Source: Agrostemma githago (Eukaryota > Streptophyta > Magnoliopsida > Caryophyllales > Caryophyllaceae). Taken from it: a stretch of DNA of 64,000 nt. The notes under the pieces are model-generated. The model was not told the origin of the DNA, searched no databases, and saw nothing but the letters and a program-made list of their open reading frames with translations. Position numbers and translations under genes: made by a program. The stretch's first letter is position 1. Each line of letters opens with the position of its first letter. The DNA lies in assembly GCA_958450325.1 (NCBI GenBank), contig OY288256.1, forward strand, positions 15,842,557 to 15,906,556, given 5' to 3'. Positions 10,689-24,155 of this stretch are shown here, piece after piece.

Positions 10689-12170
10689 TTACATTAGCAA
10701 GGTTTTATCTACAACACCCATGCGCTCTACATGGCCAATAAACGCTTTAGGTGGTAATCCCTTAGTTAACGGCTCGGCTACCATTACATTCGTCCTAATA
10801 TGCTCAATTGACACTCTACGTTTCTGCGCATCCTCTTTAACTGATAAGTATTTCAATTCAATATGCTTTGCACCCTTAGAGTACTTATCGTTTTTAGCGA
10901 AGAATACGGCTGCTTCATTATCACAATAAATTCTCAGCGGCTTGGCTATAATATCGATGATTCCAAGTCCCGAGATAAAGTTCCACATCCACAACGCATG
11001 AATAGTGGCTTCAAAGCACGCCCCAAATTCAGCTTCCATTGTGGAGGTAGCGAAGATAGATTGTTTTCCACATTTCCATGATACTGCTCCCTCAGGTAAT
11101 AGGAAGACATAACCAAATGTTGATTTCCTAGTATCTTTACATCCGGCATGGTCTGAATCTGAATATCCAATAACCTCTAGATCATTATCGGATCTCCTAA
11201 ATGTAAGCATGAACTCCTTGGTTCCTTGCAAGTACCTGAGCACTTTCTTTGCAGCTCTCCAATGGTCCATCCCGGGATCACTTTGATATCGACCCAACAA
11301 TCCAACAGCAAAGCAGATGTCTGGTCGAGTACATGTTTGAACATAGTTCAAGCTCCCAACCACTGATGCATAAGGAATTCTTTCCATTTCTTTTCGTTCT
11401 AGCTCATTCTGGGGACATTGCATTTTACTGAACTTATCCCCTTTCTGTATAGGAACGATTCCCGGCGAGCAACTCTCAGTTCTGTATCTCTCTAAAATTT
11501 TATTGATGTAAGTTTTCTGAGACAGTCCCAACAATCCTTGTGACCTATCACGTGTTATTTCAATCCCAATCACATAGGATGCCTCACCCATATCTTTCAT
11601 CTCAAAATTTTTAGAGAGGTACTTCTTTACATCATGTAACATACCCATATTATTTGCAGCAAGCAAAATATCGTCAACGTATAGAACTAAAATTACAAAC
11701 TTACTCCCACTGATCTTCATATAGATACACCGATCAACGATGACCTCTGTGAAACCATATGATGTGATAGTATCATTAAACTTTAAGTACCACTGTCGGG
11801 AAGCTTGTTTTAGTCCATATATCGACTTTCTCAGTCTACAAACCTTGTCCTCATTACATGGAGCTAAAAAGCCCTCAGGTTGCTTCATATATACTACCTC
11901 CTCAAGTTCACCATTTAGAAAAGCGGTTTTCACATCCATTTGGTGAAGCTCGAGATCATAATGAGCCACCATTGCCAACACAATTCTTAAGGAATCCTTC
12001 TTAGAAACTGGAGAGAATATTTCCTTATAGTCAATGTCGTCTTTCTGAGTAAAACCTTTGGCAACAAGTCGGGCTTTGTATCTTTCTATGTTCCCCTTAG
12101 AGTCCTTTTTGATCTTATAGACCCATTTCGACCCAATGGTCTTGGATCCTTCAGGTAACACAACTAAATC
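10689..12170 (-). pseudogene. Copia pol: reverse transcriptase and RNase H
   Basis: A long open segment, about 490 residues, of the Copia polyprotein. RT signatures are visible in order: WVYKIKKD, RYKARLVAKGFTQ, QMDVKTAFLNGELEEVVYM and the catalytic LYVDDILLAA. RNase H follows with GYSDSDHAG, the STMEAE motif and the terminal KHIELKYLSVKE segment. The frame continues from the integrase segment upstream but is cut by a TGA at 12,171-12,173, where family members usually have Trp. The stop at 10,689 is the normal end of pol, about 340 bp before the 3' LTR. Reverse transcription would happen in cytoplasmic virus-like particles. Confidence 0.93.
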
Positions 12171-12851
12171 TCATACTTTATTATCATCCATTGACTTCAT
12201 CTCTTCTTTCATAGCAATTACCCACTTTTCAGAATCGTTACTTTCTATGGCATTTCGGAAAGAGACGGGATCCTCACTAATGCTTAAGTCACATTCATTT
12301 TCCAGATGATAACACACATAATCATCTGAAATAGCAAGTCTTTTTTCTCTTACAGACCGCCTTGGTTGTTCATGTGGTGTATCATTTCCTCCTTGAATTG
12401 TGACTTCTGATTCATTGTTATTGTCATTTTGTGGGTGTTGAACATCATTATGTTGCTCCATTGTGTCATTTGACTGTATAGATACAATGGGTACAACTAC
12501 TTTAGCTGCAACTTCAGGAGAGTGAATTTCTTCCTGAATTTCATAAATATCCACATTTCGTGGTTTATCACTCCCACTAGTTTGACCATTCTCAATGAAT
12601 CTAGCATTACCAGTCTCAACTATTCTCGTACTGTGGTTAGGACAGTAAAATATATACCCCTTTGACTTTTCAGGATAGCCAATGAAAAAACCACTGACTG
12701 TCCTAGAATCTAGCTTCTTTTCATGAGGGTTATACAACCTCACTTCAGCTTGGCAACCCCATACTCTAAGATGTCTTAAGCTCGGTTTCCTTCTCGTCCA
12801 TAGTTCATAAGAAGTCTTAGGAACTGACTTACTAGGAACCCGATTTAAAAC
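12171..12851 (-). pseudogene. Copia pol: integrase C-terminal part and linker
   Basis: This piece continues the integrase exactly at the E1 insertion. Reading across one copy of ATAGG joins the ALKTATY segment to VLNRVPSKSV. It carries the conserved KPSLRHLRVWGC and SGFFIGYPEKSKGY segments, then a Ser/Asn/Glu-rich linker (about 12,350-12,600) ahead of RT. It ends at the TGA at 12,171. The frame is otherwise intact. Confidence 0.88.
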
Positions 12852-13253
12852 ATAGGTGTAGACACCCGCATTTTGACTGCCAGGTGTCTATAGCAGTTTC
12901 CAAAAAACACCCGATGATGATCGGACGCTAACGTGCTCTAACGCGCTCGGATACGGGCTCGAAATAAGTAATGTCCGGCACGGGCTTTTAATGGGATACA
13001 AATCTCACAAAACCAACCTCAAAACCAAGCCTAGTGGGTCGTTCCGAGCAAAATAAGACTAATTTGGGCCAAAACCGACACCAAAAATAAAACCCGTCTT
13101 TTAGCGACCGGGTCAAAACCCGGTCAAAGACGAACTCGACACACAAAAACGACCTGGTGCGCTTCTAGAAACTTGCGCCAAATAGCAAAATTCAAAAAAT
13201 AATCAAAAACAATCAAGAGTCAATCATCCCTAAAATATCTCGTCCAAATTGAT

Positions 13254-13394
13254 CCACTCGGTCGAGTGGATTGACCCACTCGATCGAGTGGAGCCTCAAA
13301 ATCCGGAACAGACCCGTCTTTGAAGGCACTCGACCGAGTGCACTAGGGCCACTCGATCGAGTGACCCTATGTCGTGGGGTTTCTCCTATAAATA
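13254..13394 (+). promoter_or_regulatory. E1 LTR promoter: four palindromes upstream of a TATA box
   Basis: Palindromes of the type CCACTCGRYCGAGTGG start at 13,254, 13,276, 13,326 and 13,349, in two pairs spaced 22 and 23 bp. TATAAATA follows at 13,387. The same arrangement is present in the 3' LTR (31,037-31,177). This placement suggests protein-binding sites of the LTR promoter. That role is my inference and no known factor is implied. Confidence 0.65.
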
Positions 13395-13839
13395 CCCCAT
13401 CAACCCATCACATTCAACAACTTTTCCCATCATCATTTCAGCCAACTTTACACCTCAAAACACCCTACATTTCCAACCCTAAGTCCCCTTCATAATACAC
13501 TACAACCCTAAGCAAATCCATACAAAAAAACGATCCATACATACACACCATCAACTCTTCCTACGTATCTCGACGTTCCCACGCCATTGCCGCCAATTGA
13601 CGAACCGTATCTCGAGAAGAAAGAGCATGTAGTTTGAGGGTGTAACATTCAACACCGACATCTCCTTTCTTTCTTTCGTTTTTTCCATTTTTTTATTATT
13701 TACGTTTATGTATTAGTATTATAATTATGTCGATAGTAACGACGATATTACTAACAGTAACATCTAACATCTAACATTTATTTATCGCATCTAACAACTT
13801 AACATTTAATTATCGTTATTTACATAATATCACTACCGC

Positions 13840-13840
<1 letters not shown>

Positions 13841-13871
<31 letters not shown>
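13841..13871. repeat. (TA)n in E1 5' LTR
   Basis: About 15 TA units. The matching run in the 3' LTR (31,614-31,702) has about 44, which accounts for most of the length difference between the two LTRs. Confidence 0.9.
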
Positions 13872-13873
<2 letters not shown>

Positions 13874-14334
13874 ACATAATATCAAAATTCGGATTTTAAC
13901 TCGTTTAACTACGACTATTGCACAAAGTCCGTTTAATCCCTTTACGAGCCGCAATAGTGGTGGCGCCCTCTCGAGGAGCACCGCCCTATGCACTCAAGGG
14001 CATAACGCGATCGTGATAGTACGTAGTTGAACGGGCTTAATTCCATTTTCAAGGATCGATACAAAATCCGTTGACGCTAACCGAGCATCGCATGATCCGT
14101 AAGGATTATTAAAGATGACGTAACGCGGAGGGAACCAATTTTATCCCGGTCCGATTCAAAACAATTCTTGTATCACCTTTCCAAAATCTCGGATGACGGT
14201 CTCGTAATCATAATATACGCATTACGAGTACCAAAGATCGAGTTGCATATAAATCGTGCCATATTTATATGTGATTCAGTTAATTATCGATTTTAAAACA
14301 CATAAAACGAAACGAGTCATAACTCGTACAGGTG

Positions 14335-14443
14335 CCACTCGACCGAGTACATAAGCAACTCGATCAAGTAGCACCCCAAATTTTGGGCAGTAGCCTCTTC
14401 GAGGACACACTCGACCGAGTCAGACCATGACTCGATCGAGTGG
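14335..14443 (+). promoter_or_regulatory. E1 LTR second palindrome cluster
   Basis: Four ACTCGAYCGAGT-type palindromes start at 14,335, 14,356, 14,407 and 14,428, in two pairs each spaced exactly 21 bp. The one at 14,356 is damaged here (ATCAAG) but intact in the 3' LTR copy at 32,188. Confidence 0.65.
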
Positions 14444-15521
14444 GTCCTGTAGCCCAGAAAACCGAGAGCTCTTTTTATCATCCGAGCCTTGTCTTTTAAA
14501 AAGAGACTTAGTCGACACGTGTAAAGTCAATCACGTGATCCCCTTTTCAAAATACATGCATATCATTGCACATAAACAACTTTGATCGACGGTCTCACTA
14601 TTAATCTTGCATTGACGACTCCTTAGTCGTATCCGACGTACGATTAATTTAGACTCCAATTTATCGATATGATAAGTTGGGACAAGGCATCGGGATTTGG
14701 GATCGGGCTAGCACCACGCCTAGGTCCTATATCTCCGTCCTTTGGTTAATACACAAAATAATGAGTATTCAATCAAAGTTCCTCCATTTACACGAGTCAC
14801 GGTCTAGTTCATATTTATTATATACGAGTCCGTTTCTAAATTAACGCTTACCATTTCATATTCGATTATTCTATATTATCGCTCGTTGTATTGTGAATTC
14901 CGGGTTGTATTCCGCCCGTGTAACTTGTAACCGATTTATATTGCCTTTTGCTTTATTTATTTACGTTTTACCGTTTATAAATGAACCCTCGCATGCTAAA
15001 TCACTTCGACAATAAATTAGATGCATTAAAATGACGTAGCTCACATTTAATTCGCATGCTTAGCAAAAAACGCTGCTTGCATATCATTTCACCGAATCAC
15101 TAACGCGTATATTAGAAAGTCAAACGATGTCTTAGTAGAGGCCGCTAAGTGCGGGCGGGCTTGGGTGTCCTTAGTGGGCTTCCCAACACGTACCCTCACC
15201 CCTTACTCAGAACCTCGGTTTCCGGATGCCCGAAACCGTTGGCGCACGAGAGTCATTCTTTACACGATTACCGGTGTAGATGGTATCGGTATCGTAATGC
15301 AAAGGGACGAGCCCAATAAACTCTAAAACCGAAATGGGCCGTACTTTGTGTATGGCCCATAGCAATATAGAGTGGGCTCGAACGGTTCTGAATAACCATA
15401 AAATTCGGTGGCGACTCCATTTCGACTTAAATTTCAATTCGATCCATTCTCATATGGAGGTGCATTCGCCTACCCAAACCTGCGCGTGGCCGCGTCGGGG
15501 TGGACCTACGTCATGTCCACA

Positions 15522-18500
15522 ATTTGGCGACTCCGCTGGGGATAAACTGATGAGTGACTAACCATCGGCATCCTCAGGATGAGACTCGAATAGAAATCGT
15601 TTGACTAGTACAATATGCGTTTTAGTTTTACGGTTCATGCATACCCCATATTTTCCCGGGCCGGTACTGGTGACCGACGTCCCACTATACCACTATGTAT
15701 TCCGCCTTGGATACGTTAAAGGTGTTCATAGTCGATTCGTATGGATTTGCGGCATGTTCTAAGCTCAACTCGACTTAGGAAGTCCGTCCCGATTCTCGTC
15801 TAGACTGTGAGCACTGGTATAGACCCCATTTAGACCGACCGAGACTTCGTGTAAAGCATACATGGTATCGTCATAATGCTTACGTGACTATGTGCTGCTT
15901 GGTTTCCGTGTCGTTTTCAAAAACCGTCATATCAAAAAGTGCATCTTTCCAAAAAATTTCAAAAACCGGAGTGCTATCGAAATTAGGACTTACGATTTAA
16001 CTCAAAACAAGCCTATTTTTAGTCGGTATGCTATCCATTTCAAAAATTTAAATTTTTTCGGCTTTTCAAAATATTCGGGCCTCACGGCATTTTCGCCAAA
16101 TTTAAAAGTCGGGATCCTCTTTCGATTTTCAAATCTTCGGAAATTCATTTCGGATATTCAAAATTCCGAAATTCCAAAAATGCATCTTTTCAAAAAATAT
16201 CCAATTTTCAAAAACTCGGAAAGCTGCCGAAATTTAGACTTAAGATTTAACTCAAAACAAGCCTATTTTCTAGCCGGCATGCCGCCCATTTCAAAATTCA
16301 AATTTTCGATCCACCATTTGATTTTCGAATTTTCAAAATTCAATTTCAATTTTCAAATCCTCGTGATGTCATTCGCAATTTTCAAATCTTCGAGATGCCG
16401 TTTTTGATTTTCAAATCTTCGGGATCTCATCTTCAATTTTCAAATCGTCGAAAATTCTTTTTTCCAACATTCAAATTTTCAAATTTCAAGATATCCAATT
16501 TTTAAAACCCGGGACACATACCGAATTTAGGACTTATGATTTTACTCAAAATAGCCTATTTCTAGCCGGTATTCTGCCCATTTCAAAACTCGAAAATATT
16601 TTCGAACTTTCAAATTTGGGGCCCGATGCACTTTTTGATTTTTTTTGAAAAAATCGGGCCCTTCCCCGAGTTCTCTCGGATTTTCCAAAAAAATCATTTT
16701 CAAAACCTTCCTCTTCTTAGGACTTCCCGTATTTAGCAGTGTCGGGTCATGTCATAAGTCGTCGAAGTCTTTAGCGTCGAAACTCCGTTGATCTTACATC
16801 ACGGGTTTCCTCCCTATCCCAGTCCGCCTTATTTGACTAAGGCATGACCCACCTACGTAGGGCATACCCCTACCAAGGAAAGCCTGTTTACACACTCGAG
16901 TACTAGCTAGAAAGTCTCACGCAACCTTTCCCTCTAACAGGACGGTCCCCACGACCCTTCCTAAGGGAATTTCGCCCATCTTTCAATCCGTTAGTCGAGT
17001 CATCCTAATTCGAGAATCCTTTAACTTAAGGGTCTACCCTAATCACAGGGTCTATCCTTATTCAAGTCAAGTCAAGGGTCTCTAGCGTCGAAACTCTGCC
17101 GATCTTACATCGCGAGTTTCTTCCCTTACCCCGTCTGCCTTTCCTCGAGGCCAGGTCAACCTTTTACAAGGCCTAGCCCTATAACAAAAGGTTCGTGATC
17201 CTTACATCTAAGGGTCACTCGTCCAACACTCGAGTTTTAGAAAAACCTCGATCTCACTCGGGGGCTACCCTTTCAGCAGAGCGATCAATCACGGTTGCTC
17301 TAAGGGTCATGTCCTACACGTGGTGTCTCACGTGTGTCCCTTTCAAGTCACTTAGATGCCACACCATCTGAGTCCTATCAGAGTTTTTAGTCTTACTCGG
17401 GGGCTGTCCTCCACCCGAGCATTCGACCACAGTCACCTTAAGGAGTACCTTACGTTCATCATACACCGGCGTCCTTATGATGCCTTCTTCGAGTCGTACA
17501 TATGCTACGAACACTCGAGTCTCCTAAAGGTTTAGGTTGCCACAGTTGGGCCGAACACGTGACGCGGTCAAACACGGTCGCCCCATTTTCGCCACCCTCG
17601 TGCAGCTTGAGTCTCATCGTCGTCGAGTCCAAGCCAGGGTCGTTACCTCGTCTAGGTCAACGTTCGAGTATCCCGGTCCAAGTGTCTTTGTCGACCCGTC
17701 ACCCCGGGCCATGTCTAGTTTGACTCCCTCTCTTGCATTTGCGCAAAGTCGAGTTTAGGCGAGTCGTGGCACCTGTCGTTCTCTCCAATCAAGGACCTTA
17801 CCAAAAAAAACCAAGCATCCTTTAGTCTGAATTTGATTTGAGTCTAAGTCTGAGTCCGAGTCTAGGGTACCCTACATCCTAATTTCCAGATCAGAGTCAG
17901 AGTCATTTGTATTCTGTCTTCTTTTCAAAATTTAATAAAACCAAGCTTTCATTATTCTATTTCTCATATCTACTTTCCTTATGTGCTTCCGAGAACATGA
18001 TGAACACCATTATACACTGTGAACACATGCACGTGACTATTATAGGCACATCTATAATGACTGCAGGAACTGAGGACCGTGTTTTCCTTTACCTGTTCCA
18101 GGTCTGGTATAGAAAGCCACATAACTACCCTTAGCAGGAGCGGTATCGAATCCTATGACAAATCTAGGTAGTCTCCTAGTTTGGGTTCAAGACGGAAGGC
18201 AAGCTCATTTCCCACAATAAACACCCCTCCAATAAGACTAACCAATCCCTACCTTAGGCGTTTAGTCTGACCGGAAGCAAAAAAGAAGCATCGTGACTCT
18301 ATAGATTTGATGCCAGAAATACCCAACTTGGGACGATGCTCCCACCAAGCCTGTTCAGAATTATGATGACAATACCGAGATCCAAACCACCATGTTTACC
18401 GTAGATACTTCACCATGAGTTGCACTCACACAAGCACCAACTGGGCTTACACCTTACAAAGGTTTAGATCCACAAGCCTAATCCAACCGATGGGGTCGCC

Positions 18501-19281
18501 CCCATATCCACCCACAACACCATCGGGGGGTAGCCGTGAAAAAAAAAAAAAAAAAAAAACTGGACAAAAAAAATCAAAAGTCCAGGAAAGAAGCAAAAAG
18601 GCAAAAAAAAAAAAAACAGGCCATTGTCAAAAAAAAGAAAGGCACCCGTCACCGAGGTTAAAGCGGTCAATCCAAATGAAGAATCCCATGACCGGGGCTA
18701 AGAAGTCAACCAACTAAAAAATATTCCAAAAAACCCATTCAAGTGAAACAGTCAATTCAAAATTATCAAGACCCATACCGTCCAATAGCAGAGTGGCAAT
18801 CAAGCTGGTCAGCTAACACCACACTCAGCCTTCCCACATTACAACCCTCAAGACCTTCCCGAGACCTAGGCTAAGAGACAGCCCAGAATTTTGAGGATTC
18901 AAGCTCCATAGGATACACCCTAACCATTTGGGCCAGACATGGAAATCAGATCCCGCATTATCAACCTACCGCGATCGAAGTTCGAGTCATTTTTACTCGA
19001 CTTCCCCCTTTCCTACCACATTACAATACCTTACCATCGAAGCCTTAGCTCCACAAAATCGAGCTCCAGATTTCGAAGCATCAAAGCCACTTTCAACCTA
19101 GCTCCACATTTTCAAAAACATCCAAACCAGTTACCAACCCCAAGCACGGGAACTCAACCTGCGGTCGGCATAGAACATGCCCAAATAGTTCACACCACCT
19201 CTGAGGGCTACCTCGCAGAACGCTCACAGTCACTGGATCAATATCCTAACCATTCTAGCCCTTTGATGAAGACATCATTAG
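15522..19281 (+). other. E1 interior, left part: PBS and non-coding leader
   Basis: It contains the PBS (15,525-15,542), a long stretch of TTTTCAAAA/GAAATTT-type low-complexity repeats (15,900-16,700), CTCGAGTC-rich sequence and A-rich tracts (18,540-18,620). Aligned by landmarks with E2, the place where E2 has gag (after about 23,200) has no counterpart here. A 171-codon open frame at 15,892-16,407 falls in the low-complexity part and is not convincing. Confidence 0.7.
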
Positions 19282-19643
19282 GGAATTGTAGACACCCGCA
19301 TTTTGACTGCCAGGTGTCTATGGCAGTTTCCAAAAAACACCCGATGATGATCGGACGCTAACGTGTTTCTATGCGCTCGGATACGGGCTCAAATCCATTA
19401 ATCGTTGGCTAATACACTTACGGAGTACAAATCTCACCAAACAGGCCTCGAATCCAGGCCCAGTGGATCATTCCGAGTCAAACAAGACTAATTTGGGCCA
19501 AAACCGACACCGGAATTAAAACCGACTTTTTGCGATTGGGTCAACCCCGGTCAAAATCGTTTCCGAGACACACAAAACAACCCATCAATCATCAAAAGTC
19601 CAAGTCAAGGTCCAAAACAATGGACCCGTGCAACCCGACTGGG

Positions 19644-19785
19644 CCACTCGATCGAGTGACCCACCCACTCGATCGAGTGGGCTTGTTTTGAGCCCGGCTG
19701 CAGGCTTCACGGGCCACTCGACCGAGTTAGCCCTCTACTCGGTCGAGTAACCCTAATCCGGGTGCCCTAGCCTTGCCTATATAAA
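19644..19785 (+). promoter_or_regulatory. E2 LTR promoter: palindrome pairs upstream of a TATA box
   Basis: Palindromes start at 19,644, 19,665, 19,714 and 19,735, in two pairs of exactly 21 bp spacing. The TATA box TATATAAA is at 19,778. The same block recurs in the 3' LTR from about 27,133. The layout parallels that of E1 although the surrounding sequence differs. Confidence 0.65.
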
Positions 19786-20900
19786 CAACCCCATGCAACA
19801 CTCAACACATCTTTACAAACCCTAACTTTTACACCTCTTACAAACCCTAATACTACACAAACTCGAGAACCCTAATCTCTACACAACCCTAAGCAAACCC
19901 TAAGCAAACCATAGCAATTCTACACTAGCAAACCCTAAACCTAGTTTTAGGAATCAAACCCGAGCCACCATAACTCAACCTCCATAAAACCTCGAAGACT
20001 CTTGTGTTAAAGCCACGGTTACGAGTCCGTTCCGAGACAAGAACATGTAGGTTGAGGGTGTCAAAACCCTCTCTTTTCTCCTTCTATTCCTCACGTCGTC
20101 TTCATCTTCTTCTCATCCTATTTTTTTGTTTTTTTTTTATTATTTCGTTCATTACATCTTAATATCGATAATATTATTAACATCAAAGCATTAAAATACT
20201 TATTGATTTGTGTCGAACGTGAGTGATGGTGGGATAAGGAAAACCGCATATACAAGTGTACTGCACACGCGTCGTCGGTCGCTTATCCCATCACCCCGAT
20301 CGTTTGATTATTGAAATAAGTTAACTTAAACAATAATCCGTTTTTTTTGTTTTTTCTAGTCATCATCATCGATTTTGCATTCATCAATTTTTAAAATCAA
20401 TTTTAATAAGGGTCGAAACCCGTTGACACGGATCCGACATCACAATACCTAGGGATTTATTTCGATGTCGGAGAAGTCGAGGGAATCAAGTCCTTTTTTA
20501 TTCAAGTAAAGCGTCGATCTTAGTTTCGATACCAATTCCATAATTGGATATCGAATCTAACGATCAAGTCACACAAATTAATTAACGTGATTTGTTCATA
20601 TTACGATAATTAATTTAAGACGACTAAAATTAATCTACTTTTTTTTATTTCACTCTAATATTCCATATCGATTCAAATAATCGAATATGGGATACAACGA
20701 GTATTCATAATTAGAATCGGGTATAAATTCAACAATATTTATATTCGGTTCAACAAAATTCGCGATTTATAAAAAAGCCAAGTCGAACATAAATTGTGCA
20801 ATATTTATGTCTGATCCGGTAAAACCGTCGAATTATCAAAAATCAAAAGCAATTTCAAAATCAACAATTAAATTGCAAACGAACCAAGTTCGTACAGGTG

Positions 20901-21124
20901 CCACTCGACCGAGTGCTTTAGTCACTCGATCGAGTGACACCCTAAAATCGAGTCAGAATGCTTATTTCGACCCCCACTCGGTCGAGTCTCACAATGACTC
21001 GATCGAGTGGCTATGTACTCGACCGAGTTGGTCAATAACTCAACTGAGTACAGTCTGTAATGCAAGACAGAATCATCTTTTACGGGTCTACTCGATCGAG
21101 TCCATCGACCACTCGATCGAGTTC
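20901..21124 (+). promoter_or_regulatory. E2 LTR second palindrome cluster (four pairs)
   Basis: Eight ACTCGAYCGAGT-type sites start at 20,901/20,922, 20,974/20,995, 21,015/21,036 and 21,088/21,109. Each pair is spaced 21 bp. The site at 21,036 is degenerate (ACTCAACTGAGT) but still palindromic. It is repeated in the 3' LTR at about 28,392-28,615. Confidence 0.65.
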
Positions 21125-23336
21125 CCTCATAACGACTAATACAACGAGTCGTACATTCTTCTTTTCAAAACTCGACAGTATTTTACGACTTAGGTCAACA
21201 CGTGCGTAATTAATCACGTGTATACTATCTTTTCAAACCATGCATCTCATATTTGCACCTTTTCATCTCATCTCATATTTGCACAAACCGTTGTTATTCG
21301 TTATATTGTTATATCGTTACTAACGCGTTTGTTGTTTCCTTTGTCAATTTAATTTTTGTTCGTTTATCGTACTAAATGAACCCGCATGCTAAAATACAAC
21401 TTTGACGTTAATTTTAGTTGCATTAAATTGACTTAGAAACCCTTTTCAATTTCATTCACATGTTTAGAGAAAATAATCTTTGATTTTTTTCCCGTTTTAC
21501 TAACGCGCGTATTGTAAGTCATTCGAATTCTTAGTAGAGGCCGCTAATGTGCGGGCGGGGTTGGGTGTCCTTTGTGGGCTTCCCAACACGTACCCTTCAC
21601 CCCTTTCTCAGAACCTCGGTTTCCGGATGTCCGAAACCGTTGGCGCGCGAGAGTCGTTCATACACGATATTCGATAATGTCGGTATCGGTATCGCAATGC
21701 AAAGGGACGAGCCCAATAAACTCTGACATCGGAAATGGGCCGTATTTTGTATACGGACCACTACGACATAGAGTGGGCTCGAATGGTTCCGAATAACCAC
21801 AAAATTCGGTGGCAACTCCACATAGACCTAAATTTCAATTCGATCCATTCTCATATGGAGATTCATTCGCCACCCCAAACCCGCGCGTGGCAGCGTCGGG
21901 GTGGACCTATGTCATTTCCACAATTTGGCGACTCCGCTGGGGATTAACTGATGCGTGACTTACCATCGGCATCCTCAGGGTGAGACTCGAAGAGAAATCG
22001 TTTGACAAATACAATACGCGTTTTAGTTCTACGGTTCATGCATAACCCATATTTACCCGGGCCGGTACTCGCGACCGATGTCCCACTATACCGTTGATGT
22101 ACTCCAATATGGATATGTCAAAAGGTGTCCATAGTCGATTCGAGTGGGTTTCGCGGCATGTTCTAAGATCAACTCGACTTAGGAAGTCCGTCCCGATCAA
22201 CGTCTAGACTATGTACACTGGTATAGATCCCTTATAGATCGACCGAGACTTAGTATAGAGCATACATGGCGTCGTTATAATGCTTGTGTGACTACGTGCT
22301 ACTTGGTTTCCGAGTCGTTTTCAAAAACCGTCAATTTTTTCAAATTTGCATCCTTTTCAAACCATTCAATTTCAAAACCCGGAACGCATACCGAATTGAG
22401 GACTTATGATTTTTTTTACTCAAAACAGCCTATTTTCTAGACGGTATGCTGCCCAATTCAAAACTCGAAAATACTTTCGAACTTTCAAAACCCGTGGCCT
22501 AATTACTTTTCGTTTTTTTTCGGAAATTGGGCCCTCAAACCGAGTTTTCTCGGACTTTTTCAAAAAACCATCAATTTTCAAAACCTTCCTCTTCTAGGAC
22601 TTCCCGTATTTAGCAGTGTCGGGTCGTGTCTTAAGTTGTCAAGGTCCGTAGCGTCGAAACTCTGTCGATCTTACATCACGAGTTTCTTCCCTTTCCCATT
22701 CCGCCTTATTAGACTAAGGCAAGGCCCACCTACGTAGGACAAACCCCTACAAAGGAGGGCCCGTCAACACAATCGAGTCCAAAAGTCTGGGGATGTCTCA
22801 CGTGAACCTTCCTTCGAACAGGACTAGGCCCACTCGCCAAATCCTAAGGACGGCCCACCTTTCACAAGTCACCAGTCTAGGTGTCTTTTCCGAGTCAACC
22901 TTTTACAAGGTATAGCCCTATAAGAAAAGGTTCACGATCCTTACGTCTAAGGGTCACTCGTCCGACACTCGAGTCTTAACAAAATTATCGATCCCGCTTG
23001 GGGGCTACCCCTTAGCAGGGCGATCAATCACGGTTGCTCTAAGGGTCATGTCTTACACGTGTCTCACGTACCCCACTTTCGAGTCACTTAGGTGTCACAC
23101 CATCTGAGTCCTTAGTCTCATTTGGGGGCTATTCTCCGACGGAGTGATTAATCACAGTCACTCCGAGAATCGTACCCTACACATTTGTCTTAGGCGAGTC
23201 TAACCCGAGTCAAACTGGAGTCGTCTCTCCTCCTGCGCTATTTCCTATGCCTTGGTGAATCGGAGTTCCGAAGCAACCTCTCTGATTACGTGGTGTTCTT
23301 ACAGACAGGCCACCCGAAACCAGACGCCAACGCAAG

Positions 23337-24155
23337 ATGGACGAATTCAAAAACGCTCTGACCAAGATCGAGACCCAACTGGCTGCCATCCAGGCTAACC
23401 AAGCGACTTTATCCACCCGCCTAAGCACCGTGGAGAAAACGGCCCCAGTTGAAGGAGCTGAGCCCACTGGGCCCATAGCTGAACTAATCAGCGCTGTTCG
23501 CAGGCTCGAAGAACAGGTTCATCTGTCGATGAACAATTCAATCCACACTGAAAATGCTCGTTCCTACTCACCTTTGAATGACGAGCTACCTGCTAACCTC
23601 AACCTTATGGGAATTCCAATGTTTGAGGGTAATGGAGACCCGGTCCATCGCATCCGGGCTTTCAAAGATTTCATGGCGATCCAATGGCTAAAGTCCACCA
23701 TGTTTAAGCACTTATTCCCTTCCTCCCTCGAGAAGCACCCCAAAGCCTGGTACTACAGGCTCGATTCCAAGAAATACCCGACTTGGGATGACGTGGCAAC
23801 GGAGTTCGCTCGAAACTACGCCGATAATATCGAGATCCAGACTACAATGCGTACTCTGGAAGTCATGGGCCAAGAGCCCAAAGAAGGGTTCACCACATAT
23901 CTTCAAAGATGGAGGGCCGAGAGTGTAAAGTTGGTAAACAAGCCCAACGAGAAGACACTAGTGGAGGCATTCATCAACAACCTCCTACCTTCTTACCGCG
24001 TCCATCTTAGGTATGCCGGCATTTCAAACTTTGCCGTACTTACCGAAATGGGCATTAGGATTGAAGACGATCTTCGACACAATGAAGATCTGGGTAAAGT
24101 TTCTACTGAAGGCTATACTGGACATCAACTCGAGTCCTTAGAAGCCGACGACTAA
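23337..24155 (+). CDS. E2 Gag polyprotein (Ogre/Tat-type retrotransposon gag)
   Basis: An open frame of 272 residues. Residues 1-75 include a coiled-coil-like stretch (KIETQLAAIQANQATL, later RRLEEQVH). Residues about 95-250 match the plant retrotransposon gag domain: the PMFEGNGDPVHRIRAF entry, the AWYYRLDSKKYPTWDDV segment, then the EPKEGFTTYLQRWRAE motif and the LLPSYRVHLRY region. Gag packages element RNA into virus-like particles. There is no zinc knuckle, and no protease or RT follows. The ATG at 23,337 is the first in frame and the stop is at 24,153. The uninterrupted frame suggests that gag was under selection or that E2 moved recently. E1 has no equivalent. Confidence 0.88.
   Translation: MDEFKNALTKIETQLAAIQANQATLSTRLSTVEKTAPVEGAEPTGPIAELISAVRRLEEQVHLSMNNSIHTENARSYSPLNDELPANLNLMGIPMFEGNGDPVHRIRAFKDFMAIQWLKSTMFKHLFPSSLEKHPKAWYYRLDSKKYPTWDDVATEFARNYADNIEIQTTMRTLEVMGQEPKEGFTTYLQRWRAESVKLVNKPNEKTLVEAFINNLLPSYRVHLRYAGISNFAVLTEMGIRIEDDLRHNEDLGKVSTEGYTGHQLESLEADD

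Larger units (their letters stand above)
12857..15521 (+). repeat. E1 5' LTR
   Basis: A 2,665-bp LTR starting TGTAGACACCCGC and ending TCATGTCCACA, matching 30,640-33,352. It contains a TATA box (TATAAATA, 13,387-13,394), a (TA)n run (13,841-13,871) and two clusters of paired palindromes annotated separately. Confidence 0.93.
19287..21922 (+). repeat. E2 5' LTR
   Basis: A 2,636-bp LTR starting TGTAGACACCCGC and ending TCATTTCCACA, matching 26,776-29,413. It shares its ends and several blocks with the E1 LTR, but the middle is clearly diverged, so E1 and E2 are related subfamilies. Confidence 0.93.

Noticed and set aside
15892..16407. 171-codon plus-strand frame in E1, possible Ogre ORF1
   Set aside because: It falls in TTTTCAAAA/AAATTC low-complexity sequence, is rich in Phe/Lys/Ser with no domain, and I found no comparable long frame at the matching place in E2.
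18415..18717. Lys-rich 100-codon frame
   Set aside because: It reads through poly(A) tracts in the E1 interior.
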